Source: Choristoneura fumiferana
Taxonomy: Eukaryota > Arthropoda > Insecta > Lepidoptera > Tortricidae
DNA length: 64,000 nt
Reading direction: 5' to 3'
NCBI RefSeq assembly: GCF_025370935.1
Contig: NC_133496.1
Location: 3,131,389 to 3,195,388, forward strand
Positions within the stretch are counted from its first letter, which is position 1, and each line of letters starts with the position of its first letter. Below are positions 46,101 to 57,400 of this stretch, piece by piece. A model generated the notes under the pieces. It was not told where the DNA came from. It searched no databases and saw only the letters and a program-made list of their open reading frames with translations. The position numbers and the translations under genes are program-made.

Positions 46101-48495
46101 AGAGCTCCTGGGGACACCTGCGCAGTGAGCGAAATACGGACCTAATGAGGGCTATCGTTTTTTGTCTCACTAGATGGCGCCACTGTTGCGCGAGGTTTTT
46201 AAGCGTGGCTTTCAAAGTCTGTTATTACGGGCGTGAAAACAAAGTTTAGATTAAAATCATATTAATACATCTTAAAACCGTACCATAAAAATATCGAGCA
46301 ACCAGTCTTGCGTAGTCCCGTTTTGTTAGGAAAAAAAAGGGAGGACAAAAGTTTTCGAAAAACAAAACAGTCTCAAAACACCGACATTCATTGCCCCTTA
46401 TCGCATAATTGCCATTATTAATTTCAGGTAATGCAAAATATTCACAAAATTATTCTAATTATAAATAAACCCGCTTAGCTCACCCAAAAACTTTGAGATT
46501 TGACATTTCGGAGACCTCACGCTACACTAGCGCCTCTAGCGGCGAATTCATACGCGATAGCCCTCATTGGCGGCGGAGCAGTGGGGGACGCGGGAGGGGG
46601 CGTAGGAGCGCGCGCGTCCGTCACGCCATTGGCTTGTTAGTTGACAGATGCGCAAACGTATCCCCTCCACTAACCACCCAGAGCTCTTTTTACGTGCATT
46701 GACTTATATATGGGTGGATCAACCATTTTATGCGACATAAAGTAATTTGAATTCGAATTTGAATTTGAATTTCTTGTTGTTATTCTGTCCCGTCAGCTAG
46801 CCGACAAAAGAAGTACAGTTTAATAGAAGAAATGTTGCGTTTGCGTCACATTATGCTAACATGCTTATTAAATGCAAGCAATATGCAATATGAGAATGAT
46901 TATATTAGGATCACATTGTACAAACAACTTTAGAGACTCCTTAACTCAAAAATCTTTTAATTTAAGATTAGAAGCTAAGGTTAATCAAAGTAATTATGCA
47001 TTTTTTATTGAAATAAACAGTTTAAATTTTTTTTTTTTAATGCATGAAACTACCGTGAGACTCACTCATATTAAATTATATTGTAACGGATAACTCACGT
47101 CTTAAACCGAGTTTAGCCATTGAGATTAGTCGTCATCCGAATTTTAACCGGGATTGCGGTTGGTCGGTACCCCCGAGTTGGAAAACAGTTTTAAATACTC
47201 GTGCTGCGTCATCGGTTGGTGTGAACGTGTCTTTACGGAGCGATGTTGTGTGCTACCCTACATTAGACATTGACAGTAAAAATGACGATAAAAATGGGGG
47301 TAAGCTGGTGTTAGTTTCGTCGGGCAGTCGCGCGAGCAGAGCGGTGGCGCGTAGTGTGCGTGTTGCGGCAGCCGCCGAGTCGCGTTCGCGTGCTCCTGAG
47401 AAGAAGGGCTACGAAATAGCCCGAAGCATGTCGAGCTAAACTCGGTTTAAGACGTGAGTTATCCGTTACAATATAATTTAATTATAGAAGGGGCTCAAAT
47501 GCATGTTTGGCAAATTTTAATCCTATAAACCTCCTCCATCCCAGCTTATATACGTCCCACTGCTGGGCACAGGCCTCCTCTCAGAACAAGAGGGCTTGGG
47601 CCAGAAATTTCAAATGTAACTCTGCACATGAATTTCGAAAAACTCAAGAGGTGCGAGCCGGGGTTTGAACCCACGGCTCTCTGCTTGAGAGGCGATAGGT
47701 CAAACCACTAGGCCACACATAAACTTAAGGGGCTCCTAGACGGGCCATATTTTCACTGCAATTTGTGGCCGGCAACTATTGGTGTCCCTCTCTTACTCAC
47801 ATGTTAGACAGGGACACCAATAGTTGCCGGCCACATATTGCAGTGAAAATATGGCCCGTCTAAACTCAAACTCAAACTCATTTATTTGCTTTGAAACAAT
47901 ACAAAATACTGAATCCTGAAAATCCTGAAAATACTGGAGCCCCTTTACGTTACGAGACCGTTTACTATTAGTAACGAACGAGTGACAAGAAAAAGTTGAT
48001 CGACCAAACACATACACACGCACGCACGCACACACACACACACATACACTTAGGGTGGTTTTACAGTGACACTTCCTCCCATACATCATATAATAATTAA
48101 TAAAATAACTTTTTCCAGTAACGCCGAACCTCAAACTGAAGTCCCTGCAAAACGCCGTCCAGCTGCTCCGCCAGAGCCACTCCATCATGAAAGTGATCAG
48201 AGACCGCGCCCCCGAAGACCAAAAGGAAACCAAAGAGGACCAAGAAGACAAACCCAATATGGGCGAGTCCGAACTCCTAAAAATATACGTGGGCCGCCTA
48301 CATTTCATACTCAAAAGCATCATACAGTACTGTAGATCCAAGTCAAATAAAGATTATGAGAAAATGACAGATAATTATAAAAAGTTGTATTGCGCCAGTT
48401 TGAAAATTAAAGAAGACGAGGATGTTAGATTGTACGCGGGCAGTATATGCGATGTTTTGGAAGCTATGGATGCTGTAAGTACTGAAATTGAATAG
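31143..48495 (+). CDS. EDRF1: Erythroid differentiation-related factor 1 (EDRF1) ortholog, 16 exons
   Basis: In mammals EDRF1 is a nuclear protein that influences GATA1 and globin expression; its insect role is unknown to me. Exons: 31143-31162 (see below), 31636-31821, 33715-33823, 34151-34288, 36029-36170, 36665-37084, 37528-37803, 37969-38312, 38890-39018, 39556-40204, 40730-40906, 41555-41771, 43018-43189, 44714-44853, 45902-46059, 48119-48495; about 1,217 residues against about 1,240 in human. Strong matches are KSTAVVKY, NILWTFEDI-like NVLWTFEDIQMLIGSDLPIF, NVLTGIDYWLDNLMCNVPE, QNILSFLKHNATKAGHTYWL, VKLYDLTSLC and the helical C-terminal half, probably TPR-like. Exon 8 is an acidic linker; exon 10 has a basic SRSRRRKKEKK stretch. 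Intron 7 must be GC-AG. The first exon is uncertain: only ATG 31143 fits the phase with donor GTAAAA, while ATG 31121 has better context. Exon 16 contains a possible donor (GCT|GTAAGT, 48473), so the last residues may differ. Confidence 0.9.
32446..32643. mobile_element. Inverted-repeat element in EDRF1 intron 2
   Basis: cacacacaggacggcag on the left is mirrored by ctgccgtcttgtgtgtg on the right; inner arms tacgtggctgtat / tacagccacgta also pair. Confidence 0.65.
32947..33371. mobile_element. 425-bp MITE, family M, copy 2 (opposite orientation)
   Basis: Both aatgagggctatcg ends are intact; it lies in EDRF1 intron 2. Confidence 0.85.
34438..35463. mobile_element. 1.03-kb nonautonomous DNA transposon with about 38-bp ends
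   Basis: ctatggtctgtccc then agaattcgagatactaaaat at the left, mirrored at the right with one extra C. No transposase ORF inside. Two foldback family F copies (34700-34975) are nested within. Lies in EDRF1 intron 4. Confidence 0.8.
36225..36330 (+). mobile_element. RTE-type LINE C-terminal tail scrap
   Basis: Encodes part of the usual LINE end (WRALGRPMSSSG-like in shifted frame; ggcctatgtccagcagtgga) and a (GAT)n tail. It is closely alike to 58990-59075. Confidence 0.65.
37803..37809 (+). promoter_or_regulatory. EDRF1: GC-type 5' splice site of EDRF1 intron 7
   Basis: AAAG|GCAAGT is the best-known form of a GC donor. Joined to the acceptor at 37968 it reads PDFKDESSDSDNEE in frame; no nearby GT does. 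Confidence 0.8.
38545..38770 (+). mobile_element. tRNA-derived SINE, family D
   Basis: B-box gggtttgattcccagcg with an A-box-like head (tagcggttatagcacg) and an A-rich end. Lies in EDRF1 intron 8. Confidence 0.5.
38781..38826 (+). repeat. Partial, degraded copy of EDRF1 exon 9 with acceptor
   Basis: gttgttccag followed by gagcataagcgggtgggac resembles the true exon start at 38890. It reads 14 codons and then TGA. Confidence 0.7.
39035..39082 (+). repeat. Copy of the EDRF1 exon 9 start just after its donor
   Basis: gagcacgagcgggcggggcg and onward repeats the first 40-odd bases of exon 9 within intron 9, nearly identical. Confidence 0.8.
40300..40440 (+). mobile_element. SINE family A fragment, degraded
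   Basis: tgaaatttac, ggaaaacatcgtgag and cactgggcccgcg match the body of the full copy at 53576. Confidence 0.5.
40925..41110. repeat. About 20-bp minisatellite after EDRF1 exon 11
   Basis: Variants of gaaggaccaagaatcgggctc follow one another, diverging to the right, starting 19 bases past the exon 11 donor. Exon 11 itself has a 9-base coding repeat giving DHRDHRDHRD. Confidence 0.7.
41220..41500 (-). mobile_element. RTE-type LINE C-terminal relic
   Basis: Minus strand encodes RLGRRAVGRPPACWSDDI, a hallmark of the end of RTE-type retrotransposon proteins. Frames are otherwise broken. Lies in EDRF1 intron 11. Confidence 0.65.
41828..42183. mobile_element. MITE family M, copy 3, one end lost
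   Basis: Keeps the gatagccctcatt end, but the other end starts at tagcgtgaggt, missing the first 45 or so bases. Confidence 0.8.
42262..42540 (+). mobile_element. LINE tail fragment with A-rich end
   Basis: Same family as 25965-26240 in opposite sense, ending gaataaaaaaaaaa. Confidence 0.65.
42635..42766 (+). mobile_element. SINE family A, 5' part only
   Basis: Starts agccgtggtggcctagtgg and is cut off at taccaagagc, where a family B 3' fragment follows (42768-42862). Confidence 0.75.
43202..43851. mobile_element. TTAA-flanked MITE copy 2, with a nested SINE
   Basis: TTAA at 43202-43205 and 43848-43851 flanks gagcgttcatacctgc ... gcaggtataaacgctc. Without the SINE at 43282-43604 it is about 330 bp and matches 16748-17145. 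The left end sits 12 bases after the EDRF1 exon 13 donor. Confidence 0.85.
43282..43604 (-). mobile_element. SINE family A, full copy with target-site duplication
   Basis: Inverted full-length copy from (CAT)n to the tRNA-like head. agttaatgtg occurs at 43272-43281 and again at 43605-43614, a 10-base target duplication. Confidence 0.9.
44812..45547 (+). repeat. 56-bp tandem array beginning inside EDRF1 exon 14
   Basis: About 13 units. The first is the true exon end (TACAG|GTCAGC at 44854); each later unit repeats tctaccacgcccagtacagg and tcagctgacc. Units differ at a few sites (cgcgtcgcc or cgcctcgcc), and one unit gains and one loses a base. Read-through stops at 44972. Confidence 0.92.
45630..45845 (-). 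mobile_element. SINE family A, diverged copy
   Basis: Reverse of the family A head and body with an insertion of (ATT)n, ending next to the acceptor region of EDRF1 exon 15. Confidence 0.6.
46144..46568. mobile_element. 425-bp MITE, family M, copy 4
   Basis: Complete copy with aatgagggctatcg at both ends, 85 bases after EDRF1 exon 15. Confidence 0.85.
47082..47470. mobile_element. Nonautonomous DNA transposon, 389 bp, about 36-bp ends
   Basis: tgtaacggataactcacgtc and cttaaaccgagtttagc are mirrored exactly at the right end. A degraded relative starts near 62377 (ggataactcatttcataaat). Confidence 0.85.
47531..47716 (-). mobile_element. SINE family A, internally deleted
   Basis: Tail and head are present, with the middle (about 110 bases) missing after gggcttgggcc. 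Confidence 0.7.
47735..47864. mobile_element. Near-perfect palindrome, about 130 bp
   Basis: tagacgggccatattttcac and ccggcaactattggtgtccc are mirrored after a loop of about 22 bases. Confidence 0.85.
48007..48050. repeat. (CA)n / (CACG)n microsatellite
   Basis: Alternating ca and cgca units, 70 bases before the acceptor of EDRF1 exon 16. Confidence 0.85.
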
Positions 48496-49032
48496 TTTAA
48501 TGACTTAGTTAGGTTGTTTATATAGCATCACTGTTGAACTGTAGGGTGCTACGCAGAATGGACCTGCATTATCAATACGGTATTTGACTATTTTGTATAT
48601 GTTTTATAAATTAAAACTACACAATGCCTGTTATCGAATAGAAAATCAATTTTTAAGCTACCTTTACTAATAACAAAGTTATAAGGGCAAAGGGCATGTG
48701 ACGTCACACGCCAGTACCGCCATACTAGCTGCATAGAGAAAACCGTTTGAGAAAGAGACAGGTATATAATTTTTTCAAAAAATCACTATAAATCCAATTT
48801 CCAACCGATTTAAATTTTCTCTTCGCTAAATACTATCTGTTTATCTATATTTTCATAATAATATTAAGATATGGCAAAATCAGGAGTTGTCAAATACCGT
48901 ATTAGCACATTTAGTGCATTCAAAACAGGGTTTACTTGTAAAGGGAGAACCGTTTTTTTTGTTCTCTATACGATAATAAACGATTTTGTATGCCCTAATT
49001 ACATTGCAAAAGAAGCGATATCTTTAATTCTG

Positions 49033-49165
49033 AGGGCCTACTCCGAAGTTCGAAAATCGAAGTTCGTATCGTGCCGTCCCTCTCGCTCTCGTATTAAATA
49101 GTATAAGTGTCAGAGGGACCGAACGACACGAATTTCGAATTTCGAGTTTCGCAGTAGCCCTGCTG
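49033..49165. mobile_element. Foldback element, family F
   Basis: gggcctactccgaagttcg on the left and cgagtttcgcagtagccc on the right. Confidence 0.7.
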
Positions 49166-49825
49166 TATCGTGATAGACAGAGAAAGATAATTTTCTAAAT
49201 AAAATACTGGTTATTCTGCGGACGCGATCAGGATCGAATTGTGTTGTGAAAGACAACTTACTTACAGAGAGTGCATTATGGTGATACTGGTTTTGATATA
49301 AACCGGGACGTATGACATTTCCTGTCGTTTTAACATCGTATTTTACGTGAAACATTCACATTTTAGGCTTTTCAACTTAAACGTGATCAGATTACACCTC
49401 CAAAATCGCCTTGTGATGATATGAAATAGGAAATAAATTTTATCAAATATATATATATGTTTAATAATGATAATGCCTCAGACAAATGCACGTTTAAGAC
49501 AAACTCCACCATGCTATTGTTATGACTCGCTATGTGCATTCATTTTATGTTTTATGTATGGAACATTACATAACAAATAAACAAGTAAGATAAGAATTGG
49601 AAACATTTTTATATTATTACATTTACTCGCTGTTACCAGTTATTTCGTCTGGCGAAATTGGTTCAGCAGTTTTACCATGAAGTGGTCAATCAGACTGACA
49701 GACAGACAGTTACTTTGACATTTTTAATATTAAGCTACTAAGGCTGCGTCTCCACTAGAGATGTGTGAGGATGCGTTGCGAGGAATGTGTTTGTCATGAA
49801 CCAATAAAAACTTTATTTACCTACT

Positions 49826-50022
49826 AGTCGTTGCCCGCGACTCCGTTCGCGTAGTATTCGTTTATCGCTATTTCGGGATAAAAACTACCCTATGTCCTTC
49901 TCCGGGACTACAACTATCTGTATACCGAATTTCATCTAAATCGGTTCAGTGGTTTAAACGTGATGTAGAAACAAACATCCAAACATCTTCACAAACTTTC
50001 AAATTTATAATATTAGTAGGAT
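49826..50022 (+). mobile_element. Dispersed repeat, second copy of 14100-14275
   Basis: ctatctgtataccgaatttc and tttataatattagtaggat match the first copy. Confidence 0.6.
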
Positions 50023-50844
50023 TCTCGCTCCGCTCAGCTTTTTCCACTAGAGCTGACCTGAGCGAGGATACGTCTGTACATGAAGCGTTTCTGTTGGTTC
50101 ATGATAAACACATTTGGCACATCCATGGTGGAAACACAGCCTAATGAAGTTGAATTTATATCGCCATAACAAGTGCCTCAAAAAGCGAATCTAGACAGCA
50201 TTGAAAAAGGTCTGTTATTTTGGATATTTATATAAGAATACAACTCGTTTTCGTTGCTCATAAATAAATGTATAATTAATTTTGCAAGACTGATGTAGCT
50301 GTACTATGTTTTTATTGTTTGCATAGGTCCAATGACCTGTAGAATACTACTTATATAAAACTACTTGATGTTATATGTTTTCAATGTAATATCTTTTTTA
50401 TTTATACGTAGGTTTTAATTGAATCATGTTTTGTGAATTTATGAAATAAAACCGTGATGAATTATTATCATAAAGTGACATTGTGAACGCCGTAAGGTTC
50501 AATTTTTGACTTTGAATAAAAATACATAGTTGAAAATATTTTGCAACTTTTATTTCACTTACCTTGCCTTTGAGATGGACGGATGACCAGAGGTCGTATT
50601 GCCAAATTTACAGACCTTTATGTGTTGTGTGAATTGTGAAATTTTGATTTGTCCATGACTTCCTAGCTTTGTTACAGTAACTCTTAATTTTTAGGCCAAC
50701 CACAGTACCTAATAGCGTGACAGCTGACACAAGACATGGAATGAAAATCGTCAACTCTGATCTTTGGACTATTTATATATTTGTGATGACTTAAGTTAAG
50801 CGGAACTACATTCAAAGTGATCGACTAAATGTATAAGTAGAGTC

Positions 50845-50992
50845 TTAGGGACTGTTTCACCACCCATTGATTAGTGTTAACTGACGCTTAAATGTGATGC
50901 CGTCTCTATTTGTTTTCTTCGAATAGACGGAGACGGCATCACATTTAACCGTCAGTTAACACTAATCAATGGGTGGTGAAACAGCCCCTTAG
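50845..50992. mobile_element. Foldback element, about 147 bp
   Basis: gctgtttcacc-type ends with attgattagtgttaactgac arms and a tctatttgttttcttcgaat centre. A second copy is at 63064-63213. Confidence 0.85.
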
Positions 50993-51210
50993 ACTAGTCA
51001 CTCGTAGACTCGTATCTTTCTTAAAGTGGGTCAATATTTGTATAATTTGAAATGCGAACAGTTTTAGCGCGCCGTCCCTCTTTAGCCTCTTTAGAGTACT
51101 GCTTGAGAAAGAGACGGTGCGCTAAAACCCCAGATCACACAAAAACCGTTCAAGCCTTATATTGTAAGGAGGCGATACGAGGGGACAAGTAAACTCACGA
51201 ATGATGTGTA

Positions 51211-51482
51211 AATAAATGAATAAATAAATAAATATCACGGGACAGTTCACACCAATTGACCTAGTCCCAAAGTAAGCTTAGCAAAGCTTGTGTTATGGGT
51301 ACTAAGCAACAGATAAATATAATTATATAGATAGATACATACTTAAATACATATTAAACACCCAAGACCCGAGAACAAACATTCGTATTTTTCATACAAA
51401 TATCTGCCCCGACGCGGGAATTGAACCCGGGACCTCAAGCTTCGTAGTCAGGTTCTCTAACCACTAGGCCATCTGGTCGTCT
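51211..51482 (-). mobile_element. tRNA-derived SINE, family B, full copy
   Basis: Reverse complement of 29139-29411 with an (AAAT)n start and the tRNA-like head at 51482. Confidence 0.85.
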
Positions 51483-52227
51483 AAATGAAAATGAAAATAC
51501 TGCCTATTAACATTAATGATTCCTTATTATAGGTATTACATAATGGGAGTGTGCGTGTGGCACAGCTCACACTACACCTCTCCCCTGGCAAAAAAGAAAA
51601 AAATCCGGGAAAGTGCGAGTCGGACTCGCGCACCGAGGGTTCCGTACACATTTATAGGTATGTAAACGGGAATCGTGTGTTGAAGATATTTCCCGCTTTT
51701 TCCAAGTGATTTAATACATCCAGTGTAAGCAGAGCCCTGCTCCTAAGAAAAATGTACGCAGTGTGGGGTCAAATTATATTGGTCATTGATATTTACAGAC
51801 ACATAAAAAATCAAGATTTTCAGATTTTTCTAGTTGGTTGTGTTATAATAGCTAGCTTCATACCAAATTTCAAGTTTCTAGGCCAACTGGAAGTACCCTA
51901 TAGGTTTTCAGTGCACGGCAATTTGTTTGGAATTTGGTTGTTTAATGACTGTAACCAAGAACCACTGTAACTTTTGATTGCGTTGACTTAAAAGTTTGAT
52001 TTTTCCAAGGCTTCAAGGGACCGCAGATATGAGTATTCGGTATCAATTTCAGCTTGATACCTCCACGCGTTCCTGAGAAAAAGGGTCATGACAGACGGAC
52101 GGACAACAAAGTGATCCTATAAGGGTTCCGTTTTTTTCTTTCGAGGTACGGAACCCTAAAAAGTGTTTTTTTTTTCTACAAAAATAGAAAAAATCTAATT
52201 TAGAGCAAATACTTAACTAACAATTAT

Positions 52228-52528
52228 AAAAAAAACCGGCCAAGAGTGTGTCGGACACGCCTAAAATAGGGTTCCGTAGCCATTACGAAAAAATTAAGTA
52301 ATATTTTTCTAAGGATTGGATGGTATATCAAACTTTCAAGGAAAACTATAACGGCTAAGTTTGCTTGAGAATTATTAGTAGTTTTACTCTTAAATAGCAG
52401 CTTAAGGTATGAAATATATTCCGTTCAAAATACGAAATCCTTAGAAAAATATTACTACTTAATTTTTTGGTAGTGGCTACGGAACCCTATTTTGGGCGTG
52501 TCCGACACGCTCTTGGCCGGTTTTTTTC
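52228..52528. mobile_element. Long-armed MITE, about 300 bp
   Basis: aaaccggccaagagtgtgtc and acgcctaaaatagggttccg are mirrored at the right end; arms extend about 85 bases. The centre shares tatcaaactttcaaggaaaa with 2930-3010. Confidence 0.85.
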
Positions 52529-53575
52529 CTTTGAACTACGGAACTCTAAAAAGTAAAGCCAACAATTATTCATAGTCATTGATTAGGCACTTAGGATTTT
52601 TCGTAAGTGAAAAATTCAGACGAAAGAAGAATTGGACGACACGGAAATCCAGCGAATCGAGAAGGTATAGGTATAATTCAAGAAGCCAACAAATAAAATT
52701 AGATACTATAAGGGAATCATTATAAATAAAATCTGTTTATAAATTCCACACCCATATCTAACTATGGAACACATTTCTGATAACCTTGATCGTGATAAAT
52801 TTAACAACTTAGGGTCAATCTTATGAGTATCTCTCTGCACTTTATGCAACAGTTGATAAGGGTTATATTTGATTGTAATCATTGGTTTTTAAGCTGGGTC
52901 AAAGACGTTTTTATTTTGTTTTTATCTTTAACCATGGACGTTGTCCATGCTTTAGGTAAATATAGGCAGTGCCACGAGAGTTGAGATCACGCACACAACA
53001 ACAAGTCATGTGTAATGACAGCGGGATTTTGACGTTTGTTCTTTTTCGTACCGATAGCAAGTTCAACAGTGAATTGCAAGATAGACCTAAAGTTCCTTTA
53101 ATTTTTTTTTGTTAATTATTACCTATCTTTAAAAGAACGAGAAAGAAACAGGAAATATAATTTTACTGTTTTTGTTACCCATTAAAATGTATATTTAAGT
53201 GTTTTTTTTAATATATTTACTTCACTCATTCCATTCATTCGATTTTTTTGTAATCAGTAGGTACTTCACGTAGCTGTGTGTGTAATCATTCACTTAGTTA
53301 GACACTCGTGGCACTACCTATAAGTATTACTTTGTTTTGTCAAAGGTAATGGGATATCAGGTTTGTTTGTTTTTCCCTTATATTCTAGTGACTAAAATTA
53401 AAATTTCGTAAATCCACTAAATGTTTAGTGGATTTATGAAACATGGACAATTATTTTGGACGATGACAGTTGAGGTCGGAAAGTCTTCAAAAATAATAAT
53501 TGATTAATTTAATTTTTGTTTAAAGTTTTGAAATATAAACTTTTAGAGCAATTAATTTCTAGTGAAGCCGTGGTG

Positions 53576-53887
53576 GCCTAGTGGTTTGACCTATCGCCTC
53601 TCAAGCAGAGGGTCGTGGGTTCAAAGGCCGGCTTGCACCTCTGAGTTTTTCGAAATTCATGTGCGGAATTACATTTGAAATTTACCACGAGCTTTGCGGT
53701 GAAGGAAAACATCGTGAGGAAACCTGCACAAACCTGCGAAGCAATTCAATGGTGCGTGTGAAGTTCCCAATCCGCACTGGGCCCGCGTGGGAACTATGGC
53801 CCAAGCCCTCTTGTTCTGAGAGGAGAGCTGTGCCCAGCAGTGGGACGTATATAGGCTGGGATGATGATGATGATGATGATGGATGAT
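53576..53887 (+). mobile_element. SINE family A, full-length reference copy
   Basis: tRNA-like head (A-box tggcctagtgg, B-box gggttcaaaggcc), body of about 240 bases and a (GAT)n tail. Confidence 0.85.
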
Positions 53888-54459
53888 GAGTAGTACCTAA
53901 TCATATATGTAATACTCGTTAGTGTAGTACTGGATTGAAGTACGTTCAGTGTTGGCGATAAGTCAATTACTTAGGTGCGTTCGACCAAAGATATTGACTT
54001 GCAAGGCAATAAAAGTAACTTGAAAAAAAAACGGTACACCCCACAGGTACATACACCCTGTGGGAAGTAATGCCGCATCCATACATTTGGTTAGTGCCAA
54101 CAAATGCACGGAACGCAGTCATAGTTATGATAGAATAAGATGGAAATAGCCTTTTTGAAAAAATAATAGTTTTTTCTTTTACAAATATACAATTTTACTC
54201 GCAAATGTGATGAAAAACATTGTATGTCGCTCGGGCGGCAGAATTACGAACATCGACTCATTAAAGCCCTGAGTCTTCGACTTCGGGCTTCTAATCTCTC
54301 GTAATTCCTTATTTACCGCCCTTAAGAACGTGTTGAGGTGGACCCAGCATTTTACAGTAGGTTATGTTGATGTGAGATGCGCACCCCGTGACGCATGGAG
54401 GGCGGAGAGTAACCGTCGGAGCCGGCGCCGGCGCACCAGTCAACACTCGGCTGCGCAGA

Positions 54460-57400
54460 ATGGAGGCGGGACAGCTTTGGCGCCAATATGTCATCGGGGG
54501 AATCGGTGAGTCCGTTGAATATTTCCGAAGGCTATTAGTGATTGAAAATAAGTATGTTTAGTACTTTGTAGAAAGGCGTTTTGTTGATGTCCTAGTTTTT
54601 TTTTAGGGTTACGTATTCTATAAGTCATAGAATGTCCGTCCATCCGTCCGCAACTCAGTGATGATAGTGTGATAGTGCTAAAATGCTCTATATTCGCTTG
54701 CGTGAATAATGTTTAGGTATATAAATGACAGTTCTTGCTATTATTCCTAAAATTGATATTATGCTTAAAAAGTTAGCAAAACAATGAATTATTTTTACGA
54801 ATACGAAAAAGTCTACGAATAATAATTATTCGTAGGACAAGGTGATAAAAATTAAATTTGGAATATATTTTTTTCTCGTCTAAACCCCTATGTACCTACC
54901 TATGATTTTATTTGATAGACCTTTCAAAAACATTAAAGATTGCTAAGATCATTTGTCGATTTCTAGATCCAAAATAAAGTTCAAATAAAGTTTGCAAAAT
55001 ATTACGCGGTTTGTTAGATAATTTTCACAAACGCATTTTTTCTGAGTAGCGATTTTCCACATCGCGATTTTTCATGAAGCGTTTTATGTTCGCGTTTTTT
55101 TTTCGCTTATTTTACCAGTAAGTAGGTACATTATTTTATTATTCATTATTTTTTTATTTTTCTATTATCAGTATAATTATAGTTTTGTTACATATATTTT
55201 ACTCGAAATCATTATCATCCCTTAGTGTCCTTATTATTAGGTACTATTACACATTAGTAGGTATAGGTTAGGTTCGTTAGGTATCTTCAGATGCTCGAAG
55301 GGCAAACCAAACTGCTCAGAAATAGGAGCCGCGCGAAGCGGGGCTCCGTCGACATAAGGCGTGGGTTGCTTAATGCTGCTGAAAATATGCGACTGATAAA
55401 ATAATCTACTGGTAAAATAAAGGAGAAAAATAAACGCGAACATTATAAAACGCTTCATGAAAATCGCTACATTAAAAAAGACAAATAAATAAATTTGCGA
55501 TCGTGAAATACCGCGATGTGAAAATTCGCTACTCAGAAAAAATGCGTTTGTGAAAATTATCTAATAAATCGGTAAAGATCCCTTAAATGGGATAAGCTCA
55601 CTTTTGTGCATATATCGTATCTCAACGTTTGTCAATTGTTTGGTTCTTTATTTTAGTAAAGAAAAACTCTAAATTGGCTCTATCATACATATAAACCGTC
55701 GCTAACATTCGCTTTTTCGATGTCTTCAGCTGTATACGTCAGTCATGGTTGATAACATGTTATCTCTGTCTCCCATGGTGTTATCAGTAGTTTAAAAACA
55801 AATTAATTGACCTTTGCTATCGTAAACGCCATCATCTCATAACAACTTCATGTTTTTAACAACGTAATCTTAGACCCAATTACTGTCACGCGTATAAGCC
55901 ATAAAAGTCAGTTTGGAAATAAATAATTCGTGATATGCTGCTTCAGCTATGGTAAAGGTCTTCTCAAATGTTCACTCACTTTTAATACTAACTAATTTGG
56001 TAGAATTTTAGAAAAAAATACTACCTACTTATAAAAAAAACAAAACCCGACTGCCAATTTTAAGAGTATTTGAGTTTATTAATTAGGTAATAATTATATA
56101 AGTAAAGGCGTAAAGCAAATATTCAATATTGTTTTGCTATATACATGCTATAAATTACAGCTTTCTAGTACTAACAGTCTCTAAGTTAAACTGCGAACGG
56201 ATATGGCGGAACTATAAGGGTTCCTCGTAGAACTACGAAATCCTAAAAAATACCCAAAACTAAAACATTGATTTAATGCTGTTCAATGTTGCTGTTTAAT
56301 TTGTGGCAAAACTCAGCTGCCGACAGGCGAAGTTGGAAATCTGAGGGAGAGGCCTTTGACCAGCAGTGGGACATAGAAAATGGCTAATAAAAATGCTGTT
56401 GGCATCTACATCATCCTCTAAACCTCTCTTTCAAGACGGGACCAGCGGAACTCGAAATTCGAAAATCGTAGTTCGTGTCGGTCCGTCCCAACCGACATTT
56501 ATACCACAAAACACAGATAGTTCAGAAGTCAATCTGCATGTAAGTACTTCACTTTTCGTACCTACGCTCGGCGGTCGCTCTAAGGTTGTCAACTATGGCT
56601 TATGCACCAAAAAACTATCGTGGTAGTGGCACTCGTATCTAGTTGTTTGATTTATTGTTGAGAATGAAACGGGAAGAATGGAAATATAAATTAATAACTA
56701 AAATATTTTAATTTTAATGCCGTTTATTCATGTTATTATCATTATAGATTTTTCACAGAAAATATCTTGCGACGATTTCATTATTGGCGAAATTCACGAT
56801 TATATAGACAACCGTCCACTGAACAGTTATAAGTACTTAATAACTTTTTTTTGTTGCTCCATTATTGCACGATAAAGTTCACAGACGCGTGTCTCAAGCG
56901 GATGGCACTCCCGCTCGCACTGGTCCCAACCGGTCCGAGATATCGTGTCCGTGTGCGTTGCTCGAGCGCACTTGTATGGAGATTGATTTCTGAACTACCT
57001 GTATTTTGTGTTTATACTGTGTGCAAGTGTGTTAGACATTAAGGCAGCTTGTGACCATGTGTACATTATTTTTATTTCTTCTCAGCGAACATCGCAGCAG
57101 CGACAACAGGTTATTCCATGGGATGGACGTCTCCCATTGGCCTCAAGCTGAAGGACAACAACTTGACCGACTCGCCGCTGCCGGCAGTCATCACCACCGA
57201 CCAGGAGTCGCTCATCGGGTCACTGCTCACCATCGGAGCTATATTCGGTTAGTTAAGCAGAATTAATGAGAGTGAAAAAACAAATAGTTACATATATATT
57301 TATTTTCTTAGTTCAGATTGTATTACAGTTCAATTGCTGAAAAAAAAATAGGTATTGCAGAGATTGTACTTGAAAAATGGACATACAGGATGTTAAAAAA

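Larger units (their letters stand above)
48496..54459. other. Intergenic region between EDRF1 and the sugar transporter
   Basis: Holds the EDRF1 3' region (candidate AATAAA at 48975 and 49578) and many transposon copies. No coding stretch seen. The last 200 bases before 54460 become GC-rich and probably hold the transporter promoter. Confidence 0.5.

Noticed and set aside
47221..47439. 72-residue ORF inside the 389-bp inverted-repeat element
   Set aside because: Too short for a transposase and unrelated to any I recognise; probably chance.
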